Position numbers and translations under genes: made by a program. The notes beneath the pieces are model-generated. The model did no database searches. It was not told where the DNA came from and saw only the letters and a program-made list of their open reading frames with translations. A stretch of DNA of 64,000 bases. Origin: Setoptus koraiensis (Eukaryota; Arthropoda). How positions within the stretch are numbered: position 1 is the first letter of the stretch; every line of letters starts with the position of its first letter. Location of the stretch: positions 10,912,001 to 10,976,000 of the forward strand of contig CM106586.1 in the NCBI GenBank assembly GCA_048013815.1, written 5' to 3'. Shown piece after piece: positions 23,742 to 33,440 of this stretch.

Positions 23742-25357
23742 GTAAAATATTTCTTATTCATCGTCTGTCTAGATTGGGCAACACACTACAAGGTGGAACT
23801 ACTAGTAAGTCGAGTGGATAGATGAAAGCTGTATGATTAGAATTAGGCCGAGTAATCGACGGGACGCGTGTAACGTAACGCAAAATCAGTGAACTAAGTC
23901 GTAATCATTAAGATCAGAGATCTTGGTGAATTCTCATCATTTTATGGGTTTCGAAGATGGCTGGTCCCAGCTAGGCATGGTGCGCATACATACCCCATAG
24001 ATATAACTTCCAAATTGACTGGCTCTTCACAACCTAGATGAAAAGAGGCGAAAGAGAAGACGAATGTTACTATAATGCATCCTGGGGTGATAAAGCTAGC
24101 GAGTCGAGCCAGCTAAGGATAATTGTTCGCTACGTTTGATGGCACGGGTGACAGTAGTTGAGATTTGCATCTGGATGCCCCCGCTTCCTATGTAGTAATG
24201 CTCGTTCAATATTGTCTCTAACAATAACAATTTGTTTTTAAATTGGCACCGCAGTCAACCAATGGTCAGGCTACTCGGCGTGGCGTTGAGACGGAACCAG
24301 ACGTGGACTTTTTGATGAAGAATGTATATTGGACTTACCTCCATACCGAATCGATGATGAGGCCAGTGTGGCCTAATTGGTGGCCCGTCAATAACTGGAG
24401 CTAAACATTAGAGAATGAGCCCTTTATATAGCCACCGGGATGGCTGTTGTCACGATAGTGTTGCCATGTGTGTTTGTTCATGTCCGGAAAATGAGTGAGA
24501 CTAGCATGCTGTTTTCGTGTTGGCGGATTGTACATGCCAATGGAATGTTTTCTGACCGCAGCGAAACACGCATTGCACACACACACACACACACACACCG
24601 ACATGGTGACACCGGCATATTAAAATTAAAGCTGCAAAGTTGTGTCAATCAATCCTAATATGATGGCTATAGAATACTCTCAAAAGATTATTTGTCCCCC
24701 ACATACGACAGCATTCAAAACAATTGTTCACCATTGGTAATTTCAACGGCATGCCTCTCCACCGGTTGGTTTGCCTTTGCTAGGAAATTGATACAAGCCG
24801 ATAACGAGACGCTATTGACGACGCATTGGAACCCTTAGCAACATCCTACACCAATTAAACCCGTTACCCGAAAAGTTGTTTCGTGATTCATGCGGGCAGC
24901 CTCAATCGATTTTAACGCATCAAGTTGACTTGCATCGATTTCCGTCGTGTAATGTGCTAGGTTAGTCCTGGCCACTAAATTCATCCAGCCGAATGAATTT
25001 GGTGTTGCAGTTGTTTTATTTGTGGTAGTTGTTGCATTTGGTATTGTTTTCATCGCAAAAAACAGTGTGAGCAGAAAAAATGGGCGTCTACCGTATATTT
25101 TCGTGTTTAATCACTCGTTTGTCGTTAGCAATTTTTATTATCGTCACGATGATATCGTGTCAGTCTAGTTTTGTCGTTGCTGGTTGAAACATGATCATGC
25201 CATTTTTTTTTTTTTTTTTTTTTTGAGATAAAAGGAGACTTTTTATTGAGACCTGCGCAAATTCGGCCACAAGACGGCGTAGCACGGCAGGTATATATTG
25301 ATGGCGCGGGTATGCCCGGGATATGCGAGATGGATAGGGTATTATTGGCTTGGGCGT
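23742..25357. repeat. Spacer with (CA)n and a 22-T run
   Basis: A CA dinucleotide tract lies at about 24576-24598 and an uninterrupted T run at 25203-25224, about 130 bp downstream of the IMMP2L stop. A 72-codon minus frame at 24835-25053 has an ATG but no recognisable domain and is not called. Confidence 0.6.
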
Positions 25358-26104
25358 TCAGCCGCGCTTTTGCGGCTTGCCGATTGGCTCGTCCGGGGGA
25401 TCGTCTCGATAGGGGCTGACTGGAGTTGTTTTGAGTGACTTGAAGGGCGCCATAGGGTCGCGTTTCACGGGACCAATCCTGTCGGGCGGCCACACCACAT
25501 AGGAGGCGCGTGCTGTTATGAGACCAAGCGGAACCTGTCCGAAGAGACTCGAGTCTTCGCGCTGGACGCTCAATGGCAGTTGATTGTCGCTTTCGACCCA
25601 ACAGTGACCGGCATCGATGGTGACGGTCCTGGCCTCCTGGACGAGATGTACGGTGTCGCCGGGCAACGCGATCACTCTTTTGATAAGACGGGCCTCGGGC
25701 CTCCTGGGTGAGATTAGTATAACGACATCTCCGATGTTTATCTTGGATTTATCTTTTATTGACCACCTGTTGAATAATACCCGATCGTGTCTAAATTGAA
25801 TGTTGCGTTTACGTTCATTGCCCATCAGATGTGGCAGGCTTTCTGGCAACCACGATGACATGGCAAAAGTTTTCTTCAAGCTTGATAGAAGGTTTGAGCG
25901 TTCGTTCGTTTTCTCAATTTCGCTGGCAGGCGGGGGTGTTTGATGGATCCATATGTCTGGCAGATGTTTATTGAAGGTGGGTTGCATTGACGTGCCAACG
26001 ATTTCGCCAACAAATCCGATCTCATTGAGAAAGTTGATTGTTGCGCTCGAGGCCAGCGCAATAGCCAATACAAGATCTTTGTTTGAATTGGCCCATTGCT
26101 TCAT
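25358..26104 (-). CDS. IMMP2L: Mitochondrial inner membrane protease subunit 2
   Basis: Serine-lysine (S26) protease of the inner membrane that removes sorting signals facing the intermembrane space. It is intronless, 248 residues. An N-terminal membrane segment at about 10-26 is followed by GTSMQPT with catalytic Ser39, and by RLIKRVIALPGD with catalytic Lys142. The C-terminal substrate-cleft segment is recognisable at VPLGLITARASYVVWPPDRIGPV. Spacing between Ser and Lys is about 50 residues larger than in other animals because of a polar insert at roughly residues 57-105. The LPLSVQREDSSLFGQ segment matches the family DNS-FG motif. It is divergent from the HP1 gene with 623 bp between starts. 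Confidence 0.9.
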   Translation of the reverse strand: MKQWANSNKDLVLAIALASSATINFLNEIGFVGEIVGTSMQPTFNKHLPDIWIHQTPPPASEIEKTNERSNLLSSLKKTFAMSSWLPESLPHLMGNERKRNIQFRHDRVLFNRWSIKDKSKINIGDVVILISPRRPEARLIKRVIALPGDTVHLVQEARTVTIDAGHCWVESDNQLPLSVQREDSSLFGQVPLGLITARASYVVWPPDRIGPVKRDPMAPFKSLKTTPVSPYRDDPPDEPIGKPQKRG

Positions 26105-26727
26105 CTCGGCCCATGGTCTGCCTTTCTGAACCTAGATAGTTTTGTATTACTGTAGGCCGATAATATCGTCGATCCGTTTAATGAGTGATTTAAGTGTTGA
26201 TGATAATTAATAATTGTCACCGTTCTGCAATGACCATGTGACAACGATAATAAGCAACAAAACAATGAAAACAAAAAAAAAAGCACATTCGCTCACATAG
26301 ACGGATGGACGCGAGGTGGCGCCGTAACTACTGGCAGCCAATAGGTGGTGTGCACTGCGCAGCAGTGATGCGGGCAGGGTCGAGCTCCTTGGGCATGCCC
26401 ACGATGCCGATTTTCTGGAATAAATTCTTGGTAAATATGTGAAATACTGTCGGTTTTCATGGTTTTAGTTTAAGAAATCAATTAGTTCTTCGTCATCAAT
26501 GTCTCATCTAACTTTAATCATCTAATTAGTTCGTGATTGTCTTTATCCCGTCTTAGTTCAATTGAGCTCAATGTCCGCCCCACTCAATGGGCATGTCCAA
26601 CCGCTCATAGTCGGGTGATTCGTTTAAACACTTCCAGGTGACACCTCGCGGCCATGTTAGGATATATCAAATGTCGATGCTTGCTAGAAAAATATAAACA
26701 GCGTTAACTGATGGGTCTCTTCCCCGC
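26105..26727. promoter_or_regulatory. Divergent promoter region of IMMP2L and HP1
   Basis: The 623 bp between opposing starts includes an A run at 26272-26282 and a CpG-richer block at 26300-26420. No individual element could be assigned. Confidence 0.4.
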
Positions 26728-27474
26728 ATGACCATTTCACCCAAGATGTCATCGTCATCAGCAGAGGAGTATACTGTTGAGAAGATCATCAAGAAACGTT
26801 ATAATTCTAGGAAGAAATATAACGAATATCTTCTGAAATGGGTTGGTTATGGACATGAAGATAACACATGGGAGCCCGAGCACAATCTCGATTGTCCGAA
26901 ACTATTCGAAGAGTTCAAAAAGCAAGAAGAGCTCGAGAGGCAAGAAGAGCTCAAGAGGCAAGAAGAGCTCAAGAGGCAAGAAGAGCCCAAGAAAAAAGGG
27001 TCAACATCGAGCAAAACCAGCACACCAACATTGCCACGTATTGTTGTGCCTTTTGGCGACAACAAAACTAGCAGCAACAACAACAACAACATCAACAACA
27101 ATGACGATTCACACTTACCCCAAGCCCCGGTCAGTATTCTTAAGCCGGCTACATTATCTGCCTCTGTCGACAACATCAACGCGCCAAATACATGCGGTGG
27201 CGATAGCGTCAACGCTAGCGCACTTCGAGTCGACAGTGAGGAAGATGATGAAGATTCAGTAGAAAAAATTCTTTCTGAACTGGACAGTAATCACAAACCC
27301 GATAAGATAATCGGCGCTACCCGAAACTTAGATAATATTTCCTTCTTGGTGAAATGGAAGGACACTAGTGAGGCCGATCTCATAAGTCATAGGGTCGCTA
27401 GAATAGCATGCCCGCAAACAGTCATTGAGTTCTACGAAAATAATATCCGCTGGAATGATTCGGAATATGAGTAA
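26728..27474 (+). CDS. HP1: Heterochromatin protein 1 / chromobox protein
   Basis: Chromatin reader that binds methylated H3K9 and dimerises to compact heterochromatin. It is intronless, 248 residues. The chromodomain spans about 14-64, with [29 protein letters not shown] and [11 protein letters not shown], including the aromatic-cage positions Tyr15, Trp38 and the Thr-Trp pair. The chromoshadow domain spans about 188-242 ([28 protein letters not shown]). The linker begins with an 18-bp tandem repeat giving a charged Arg/Gln/Glu run and continues with Asn-rich sequence. Met7 is an alternative start. The nearby transposon nest begins 143 bp downstream of the stop. Confidence 0.94.
   Translation: MTISPKMSSSSAEEYTVEKIIKKRYNSRKKYNEYLLKWVGYGHEDNTWEPEHNLDCPKLFEEFKKQEELERQEELKRQEELKRQEEPKKKGSTSSKTSTPTLPRIVVPFGDNKTSSNNNNNINNNDDSHLPQAPVSILKPATLSASVDNINAPNTCGGDSVNASALRVDSEEDDEDSVEKILSELDSNHKPDKIIGATRNLDNISFLVKWKDTSEADLISHRVARIACPQTVIEFYENNIRWNDSEYE
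26928..26995 (+). repeat. 18-bp coding tandem repeat in HP1
   Basis: Four near-identical units of AAGAGCTCAAGAGGCAAG encode a repeated EELKRQ hexapeptide directly after the chromodomain. The last unit differs at AGCCC. Confidence 0.8.
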
Positions 27475-27657
27475 TGAGATTCTCATTTGATGTTATCTAT
27501 AAATGTTAAAGTGCGTTAGAATACATTAAAATTAAGTGTCGCCTGCCTGGAGATTTCGTCGTCATGTGAATTTTCAGCAGAATATAGCTTTATTAATACC
27601 GTTGATTTGATTTTCTAACGGGTTAGTCATTAAATTTTGCACTGGGTTGTCTAGATT

Positions 27658-28084
27658 TAGTGATGGGGGGAGATCTCCCGCCACGGGAGAAATTTCTCCC
27701 GCCCAGGGAGAATTCTCCCGGGAGATTTTCTCCCTGGGAGCCTCCCGGGCTCTCCCGCTCCCGCGGATCTCCCGAGTCTCCCAAATGTCCCGTTTTTGAA
27801 AAATTTATCGAAACACTCTTTGCTTGGCTGAGCATTTTCTGGCGCTCGAGGCGCTCCTGGCGGAGAAGAAAGCAAGCTTCCATAGTCAAAAACGCACACG
27901 GGAGGTTTGGGAGAAATTCGGGAGGTTTGGGAAGAATTTGGGAGATTCGGGAGAGGATTGGGACATTCGGGAGACTCGGGAGATCCGCGGGAGCGGGAGA
28001 GCCCGGGAGGCTCCCATGGGTGAATCTCCCGGGGAGCGGGAGATGTTCTCCCATGGGCGGGAGATCGATCTCCCCCCATCACTA
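27658..28084. mobile_element. hAT-type non-autonomous foldback element
   Basis: The 427-bp element starts TAGTGATGGGGGGAG and ends with its exact reverse complement. It is flanked by perfect 8-bp direct repeats TCTAGATT at 27650-27657 and 28085-28092. The TAGNG-type ends and the 8-bp duplication are hAT hallmarks. The arms extend inward about 135 bp with roughly four-fifths identity or better, and are packed with CTCCC/GGGAG motifs. No transposase is encoded; the apparent frames in both directions are artefacts of the palindrome. Confidence 0.9.
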
Positions 28085-28361
28085 TCTAGATTGAATCTTT
28101 TGAATCTCGCGGTTGTGGGTAAAAAACACGTGTCAATGGGTTAGATAATCAATTAGGTAATTATCGATACAGTGAAACTGGCTGAACGGCCACAAATTTC
28201 AATTCAGTGGATGGCGCACTCTTTGAACATCAAAAAGAAAGACCCTATTGGAATAAACTATGCACTTTGAACTTTATTCACCGTTCATGTAGACCCCCAA
28301 TGACATAGAGTTGTCAAACAAATTACAAACTTTGTTAAATATCTCACAATATCATCAATGA

Positions 28362-28902
28362 CAAGGGGTTGTCTCATTTTGGGGTATTTTTATTTTTGGT
28401 CTTCGATTCTTGAAAATAGGGTATGGTTGGAAAGATCTCTCTCCGGTGGAGCCAGAAATCTGGTTTATTTCTGTTTCTGGTTTTTCGTTCACCAGACACG
28501 CCCAACTTTGAGGCCTCTTTTCAACCCGAGAGAGCTGAGATACAAGGCTAATTTCGGCTCTAAACGACGTCTTTTTCAGTGAACTATAAGGTGAAATAAA
28601 AAAATAGTGAGAAAAGTCGCGCAGTCTTGGTTAAAATTACGAAAAACCTAGAATACCGGGGTCAAGATTTTCTCAAAAATGTGCCTTATATTGTGAAAAT
28701 TGCATGTCGTTCTACGAGACTTTTCACAAAATAGTGCGCTTATGCGTTAATTTATAAAAATTACGCGCGCTGAGATGGAGCTTTTCATTAAATAGTGCGA
28801 TCGCTGAAGATGTGGATGGATAGAGAGATCTTTCCAACCATACCCTATTTTCAAGAATCGAAGACCAAAAATGAAAACACCCCGAAATGAGACAACCCCT
28901 TG
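28362..28902. mobile_element. Second foldback (MITE-like) element
   Basis: Eighty-one-base inverted arms at 28362-28442 and 28822-28902 start CAAGGGGTTGTCTCATTT and match except for a handful of substitutions. The 380-bp centre is AT-rich and noncoding. I could not find a convincing target duplication, so the superfamily is open. It sits inside the Tigger relic, so it inserted later. Confidence 0.75.
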
Positions 28903-29021
28903 GGCCATCATCGGCTTGTTTGTAGCCCGCTTTATGCCAACAATTTTGGGCTCATGTAACACTTACTTTTGACCAGGCTTGTTCAATCCAAACTGTAGCA
29001 TTGTATAAGTTGAAACTCTTT

Positions 29022-29267
29022 TCAACTCCTTTCAAACATTTTTTTTTCACTATAGAAATTGTATATGTGTCTCATCAATAGTGCAACATAGTGTACTTTG
29101 AATGTTTTAATTACACCCTGATCGAGGGCTTGTACTTTTGTAGTTGTCCTGGGTGGCGAAAATTTAAAGTGAATACGTGGGTATAAGTTGAAATCAATTT
29201 TGTGACCCTCAAAATTGTCACACACTAGAACGATGTGGTCCTGGTAACTGTATCGATAACTTGTCAA
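29022..29267 (-). pseudogene. Pogo/Tigger DDE transposase fragment
   Basis: The open fragment contains LVCDNFEGHK (second catalytic Asp region) and FSPPRTTTKVQALDQGVI (third catalytic Asp region), in the order and spacing of the CENP-B/Tigger DDE superfamily. The N-terminal DNA-binding domains and the first catalytic Asp are absent, and the upstream sequence in the same direction is frame-shifted. It is a remnant with no expected activity. Confidence 0.85.
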
Positions 29268-29508
29268 TCTCTAGGATCAAATATTGTATCCGTACAATTG
29301 ACCCAGATGTGGTGCGCCGTACTTTCGGCTCTTGTAAAAAGAGGGTCCGATTGTGCTCAAGGCAAAGTCCCCTTGCAGCAATCCATTGATTGATTATCAA
29401 AACAGTTCTCATTTGAACCTATTCGCGAAAAATTTATAATTCAACTTGATCTCTCGCAAAAGATATGATTGAAACAACCCAGTGCAAAATTTAATGACTA
29501 ACCCGTTA

Positions 29509-31561
29509 TGAGGTTGACTATTTGTCCACAAGATGAATCCTCAACTGTTCTAGAGTCCCTACAAGATAGATGGGTGACATGTGAAACTTGTTGGCGCAAT
29601 TTTCTATGGAAATTGATGAATAAAATTGATTCTATTCAATCTCTGGCTCATCATGATTTTTTCCTCAACGCAGCCGTCGACGTCAAGACTCAAGCTCTAT
29701 TCCTTGGTCGAATTTTCGATCCACCTCCCATATTCACCAGGCTGGTGAAAGGTCACCCCCGGGTTAAGCAATCCATCCCATCTTCTTGATTTCTATAATA
29801 GCATCGTGTGTGGATCGAACGTTTGCTCCGAGGAAATCTTTATCCACTAGTTATTAACTGTTAGGATGACTCCACCGTAAGAGTTTCCCCTTCGTGGTAG
29901 GAGCTCTCTGCTCGGCATTACGACAACCTTCCAGATGTAAATTTTGGCGGAAAGTTACACGAAGTCCAGACTTCCACTACTCTCTGCCAGAGAGTATACC
30001 AGACTTGCCGTTTCTGGCTTCACGATTCCGGGGAAACGAAATAACAGTTGAAAGCGATTCAAACTATAAAGTATTTACCGGAACTTTATTCGCAAAACAA
30101 TAATGTCGCCACAATTCGATCGTTTAAAGCTCGAAATTCGCGCCTTCTAACAGAGTCAACAGCTGGCCTTAGACTCCTACGACATTCGCAGAAACAAGAG
30201 AAACTGCGATGCATCTGCTATCCTTACGCTGATGTGTCACATATTTCAGGTTTTTTGTTGTTATTACTATTATTATTATTTTATTATTATTATCATTTCT
30301 ACTACTACTACACAGTTATTAGTTGATCAAATTCTCATCAATTTCTTCGCTAATTCATCACTATTATATCACATCTCTATCTCTCCCAATCGCGATTCCA
30401 TTCATTGGACTTGAGTCATATTAATTAAGCATGCATAGGTGAGAGTATCAAATATATGGACACGACAAGACGAAAAGGTTTACTGCAACGTTCTGGTTAA
30501 ATGGCCAGCAAGGAATAACATACTTATTGTTCTAGGACATTTCTAATATCGTAATTATCAGAGTCAAGAGAAACATGAACTCCAGTCACCGCTGATCGCA
30601 CATCTGTTACTTAGCACACAAGATTCAGAAACATAGTCCAACAAGCGATCAATACATCTTATCATGAGTCATCAAAACTATTAGTTTCACGCTATCATAT
30701 TGTAAGAATATAAGCATGCTAAAATGTTCATAATATAGACTTAAACATTGAGCTTAATCTCCGATCCTCTGATAGCTTAAAATAGCTGGTCCAAATTACT
30801 GAGCACAAGGCCAGAGACTCCAACTAAAAATATCCACGATAACTCGCGGCTTTAGATACAAGCTGAGCAAATCAAAAACAACATCAACAATATTTTTGCT
30901 TTTGGAAAGTCTCTACGATCAAAGGATTTTCGAGAAAAACAAGAAGAAGAAAAGCCTCAACTACATCATCCCGATATATTCTGCACAACGGTAAATCCAC
31001 CAATCTATTCTTCATACATCTATATCAAAAACAGCAACTAGACGTTGCTTTTCTTCAGGACTAGCCAACATTCTATTGGTCATAAACGTTATTTTAGTTA
31101 TACGTGATAGATGCTAATTAGAAAACTATCATAATCAAATATAAGAAACAGAAATAATAAAAGCAACAGACAAGATCCATCGCGATTAGTTCAGTTTTGC
31201 AGGCGCCACCCAGTAGAAGTACATTAGTATAGTCGGCAGTATAACAGCAAGTTGACTCGCATTCATCAGCATTCATAAATGATGAATTTTCCATAAGCAT
31301 CCATCCAAGTCTTCCACCACCTGCACATAGAAAAATAATATTATTTGTTGCGTCATCATTTAAAACATTGGAGTTGATAATATAGTATTCAATAGCAATA
31401 ACATACAAACTTATAGTAACTTCTTTGAACAACAAATATAAAAGACCGCCCCATTTTATATAAAGCAAGTTCCGAACAAAGCAGGTTCGTCAGGATTGGA
31501 ATATAACACCACACCACAATTAGATTATCTCAATCAAATCTATTACAAACAAGATATAAGG
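29509..31561. other. Intergenic, no supported gene
   Basis: About 2 kb between the transposon nest and SMIM14. It contains an ATT-rich run at 30260-30300 and a 93-codon plus frame at 29508-29789 without recognisable domains. Sequence at 29880-30240 is less AT-rich and might be another repeat relic, but no ends were found. Confidence 0.35.
31455..31465 (+). promoter_or_regulatory. Candidate TATA box of SMIM14
   Basis: TTTATATAAAG lies about 100 bp upstream of the SMIM14 start codon, a suitable position for a core promoter with a short 5' UTR. Confidence 0.4.
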
Positions 31562-31936
31562 ATGGCCGAAGGAGACGGTTTCGGTGGTGAAAATGTGTGC
31601 AACATTGTAGCATCTTTTGTCAATCAACGCGAAAGCATGCAAAGGTTACTAGCTTTCCTCAGCTCCTCCCAAGAGATTTGCTCTGATACCAACTGCATAG
31701 ATGAATTCTCAGACTTGTCGAGCCAGACTGGCGGACCATTGTCCGCTGGCCCATCGGATGCTATAACGGACTCTTTCGCTTTCGTTCTATTTTTAGTTCT
31801 TGCTATTTTAACATTATTATTCATGGGCATGGGTAGAAATGCTCCCTTACAAGAGGGTAAGCGTAACAATGACCGCCGAGGCCCCGAAGACAATAGTGAT
31901 AGACGCAATGATGACAATCAACAGAGACTATTATGA
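31562..31936 (+). CDS. SMIM14: Small integral membrane protein 14
   Basis: Single-pass endoplasmic reticulum protein of unclear function, conserved across animals. The 124-residue frame begins MAEGDGFGGENVC, like the vertebrate start. It keeps the conserved block with paired cysteines (RLLAFLSSSQEICSDTNCIDEF). A single transmembrane helix lies at about residues 73-93 (AFVLFLVLAILTLLF), followed by a polar Asn/Asp/Arg-rich tail. The start was chosen at 31562 because the upstream extension to 31496 lacks conservation. AATAAA at 31986-31991 is 50 bp past the stop. Confidence 0.85.
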   Translation: MAEGDGFGGENVCNIVASFVNQRESMQRLLAFLSSSQEICSDTNCIDEFSDLSSQTGGPLSAGPSDAITDSFAFVLFLVLAILTLLFMGMGRNAPLQEGKRNNDRRGPEDNSDRRNDDNQQRLL

Positions 31937-31985
31937 AATTTCAATTGATTTAAATCAGTATCAATATAAAATAATATGTCGCTGT

Positions 31986-31991
31986 AATAAA
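31986..31991 (+). terminator. Polyadenylation signal of SMIM14
   Basis: AATAAA 50 bp after the SMIM14 stop codon. The rest of the spacer to 32527 holds the TSR3 upstream region and nothing else recognised. Confidence 0.5.
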
Positions 31992-32527
31992 TTATCTGGA
32001 ATGAAACAACCCTAACACGACGAGAACCCACAACAAGTGTACATTCCAAATGCGCTTGTTAGGAGGATACACCCACATGAACATTTCTAATAATAATATC
32101 AAGATTTCTATAGTCACTATCAGTTAAGATTGGCTTGGAGTGTGGAAAGTTCCAAGATTGAAAACACTATGCCAGTAGATAAAGGCCTATAATTATTCAA
32201 CAAACATTAATTCTCATTACTTTCGCTTTTTGCCATTCATTCGTGGTTTCGCTTGCACGCTTATCCTTCATGAAAGTCTCTTGATGTTGAATAGAAATGA
32301 GAGAAACTACTCTCTGGGAGGAATATCTCACCCGATCACTAACTAAAGATTGGCGTTCAAACTTTGCGCGTAATACCAGAGCATGATTTCTGGCAAGCTG
32401 ACAACGGCTTTGTAAGAATGGTGGCGTACATTTAATTGAAAATCTTGTTTACTTTTTCTCCAAAATAGTGCAGGCGTCTGATTCAACAAATCACTGCTAT
32501 TATCCACTCTATAAGACATCTCCAAAT

Positions 32528-33401
32528 ATGCCCCGTGCCAGGAGGCCGCCCAAGAATGGTCATGCATTCAAAAGAATGATGAAAACATCGCTGACTTTGG
32601 GTGAAACAGAAGATTATGAATCATCGTTAGCAAAATCTTTCGAAAACGAATTGAACGTTTCCAGTTCGACTGATGAAGAGGACAACGAACCCGAAATAAC
32701 TATGAGAATTGCCATGTGGGACGTTGGCCAATGCGACCCAAAAAAATGTACCGGTCGCAAACTCGCCAGACACGGGCTCATCGAATCTCTCAGATTAGGA
32801 ACTAGATTTAACGGTATAATTTTATCGCCAATGGCCACTAAATGTGTTTCGCCAGATGATGTCGAAATAATCAGCGAACACGGTATAGCTGTGATAGACT
32901 GCTCGTGGGCAAAGATAAACGAGACACCTTTCAACAAAATGCGTGGCAAACATCTCAGATTATTACCCTATCTCGTGGCAAGTAATCCTGTCAATTATGG
33001 AAAACCGTGTCAATTGAGCTGTGTTGAAGCTGTTGCTGCTACTTTGAGACTGTCTGGTTTCAAAGAGGAATGCGATTTTTACCTAAACAAATTCAAATGG
33101 GGACCAACATTCATCACACTTAATCAGTGAGTTTATGACATTACTAAATAGATTGGCGATGCTCTCGATATCCCATCAACCATAATTAATTAATTTCTTT
33201 ACTTTGTTCTTTTTAACCCTTACTGAACCCATGTTAATTAATCAAACTTCTTTTAGGGAACTTTTTGACTCCTATGAGCAGTGTAAAAACGGAGATGATA
33301 TTATTGCCGCACAAAACAAATACATAGATGATTGTAAGAATGAAATTGAGACAAGTCATAATATAGATGCTGAAGATGACTTAGAACAACTGAGCCAGTA
33401 G
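32528..33401 (+). CDS. TSR3: 18S rRNA aminocarboxypropyltransferase TSR3
   Basis: Transfers the aminocarboxypropyl group from S-adenosylmethionine to the hypermodified pseudouridine of 18S rRNA during late 40S maturation. Two exons, 32528-33126 and 33257-33401, join in phase 2 and give 247 residues. The SPOUT-like core is nearly complete in exon 1: [62 protein letters not shown] and FKWG. The tail is short and acidic compared with vertebrates. An ATG at 32528 preceding an Arg/Lys-rich stretch is the first in frame. It converges on COQ5 with only 39 bp between stop codons. Confidence 0.94.
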
Positions 33402-33440
33402 ATTAGTTTATTTTTTTTCTCTATCAACTGGAATCGAGCA

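Larger units (their letters stand above)
27618..29506. mobile_element. Pogo/Tigger-type DNA transposon relic with nested insertions
   Basis: A 33-bp perfect terminal inverted repeat (27618-27650 and 29474-29506, beginning ACGGGTTAGTCATT) is flanked on both sides by TA (27616-27617 and 29507-29508), the Tc1/mariner/pogo target duplication. The minus-strand relic at 29022-29267 is a pogo-like DDE transposase. The total of 1889 bp includes a 427-bp hAT-type element inserted seven bases inside the left inverted repeat boundary plus a 541-bp foldback element, leaving under 1 kb of original sequence. It is therefore dead, and its interior has largely been lost. Confidence 0.85.

Noticed and set aside
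26847-27212. Antisense and shifted frames within HP1
   Set aside because: Shadows of the coding repeat and Asn-rich linker of the HP1 gene.
27623-28144. Several overlapping open frames of about 140 codons on both strands
   Set aside because: They are produced by the palindromic GC-rich arms of the hAT-type element and mirror each other.
29508-29789. A 93-codon plus frame beside the transposon nest
   Set aside because: No recognised domain, and it begins at the transposon boundary. It may be a relic but I cannot support a call.
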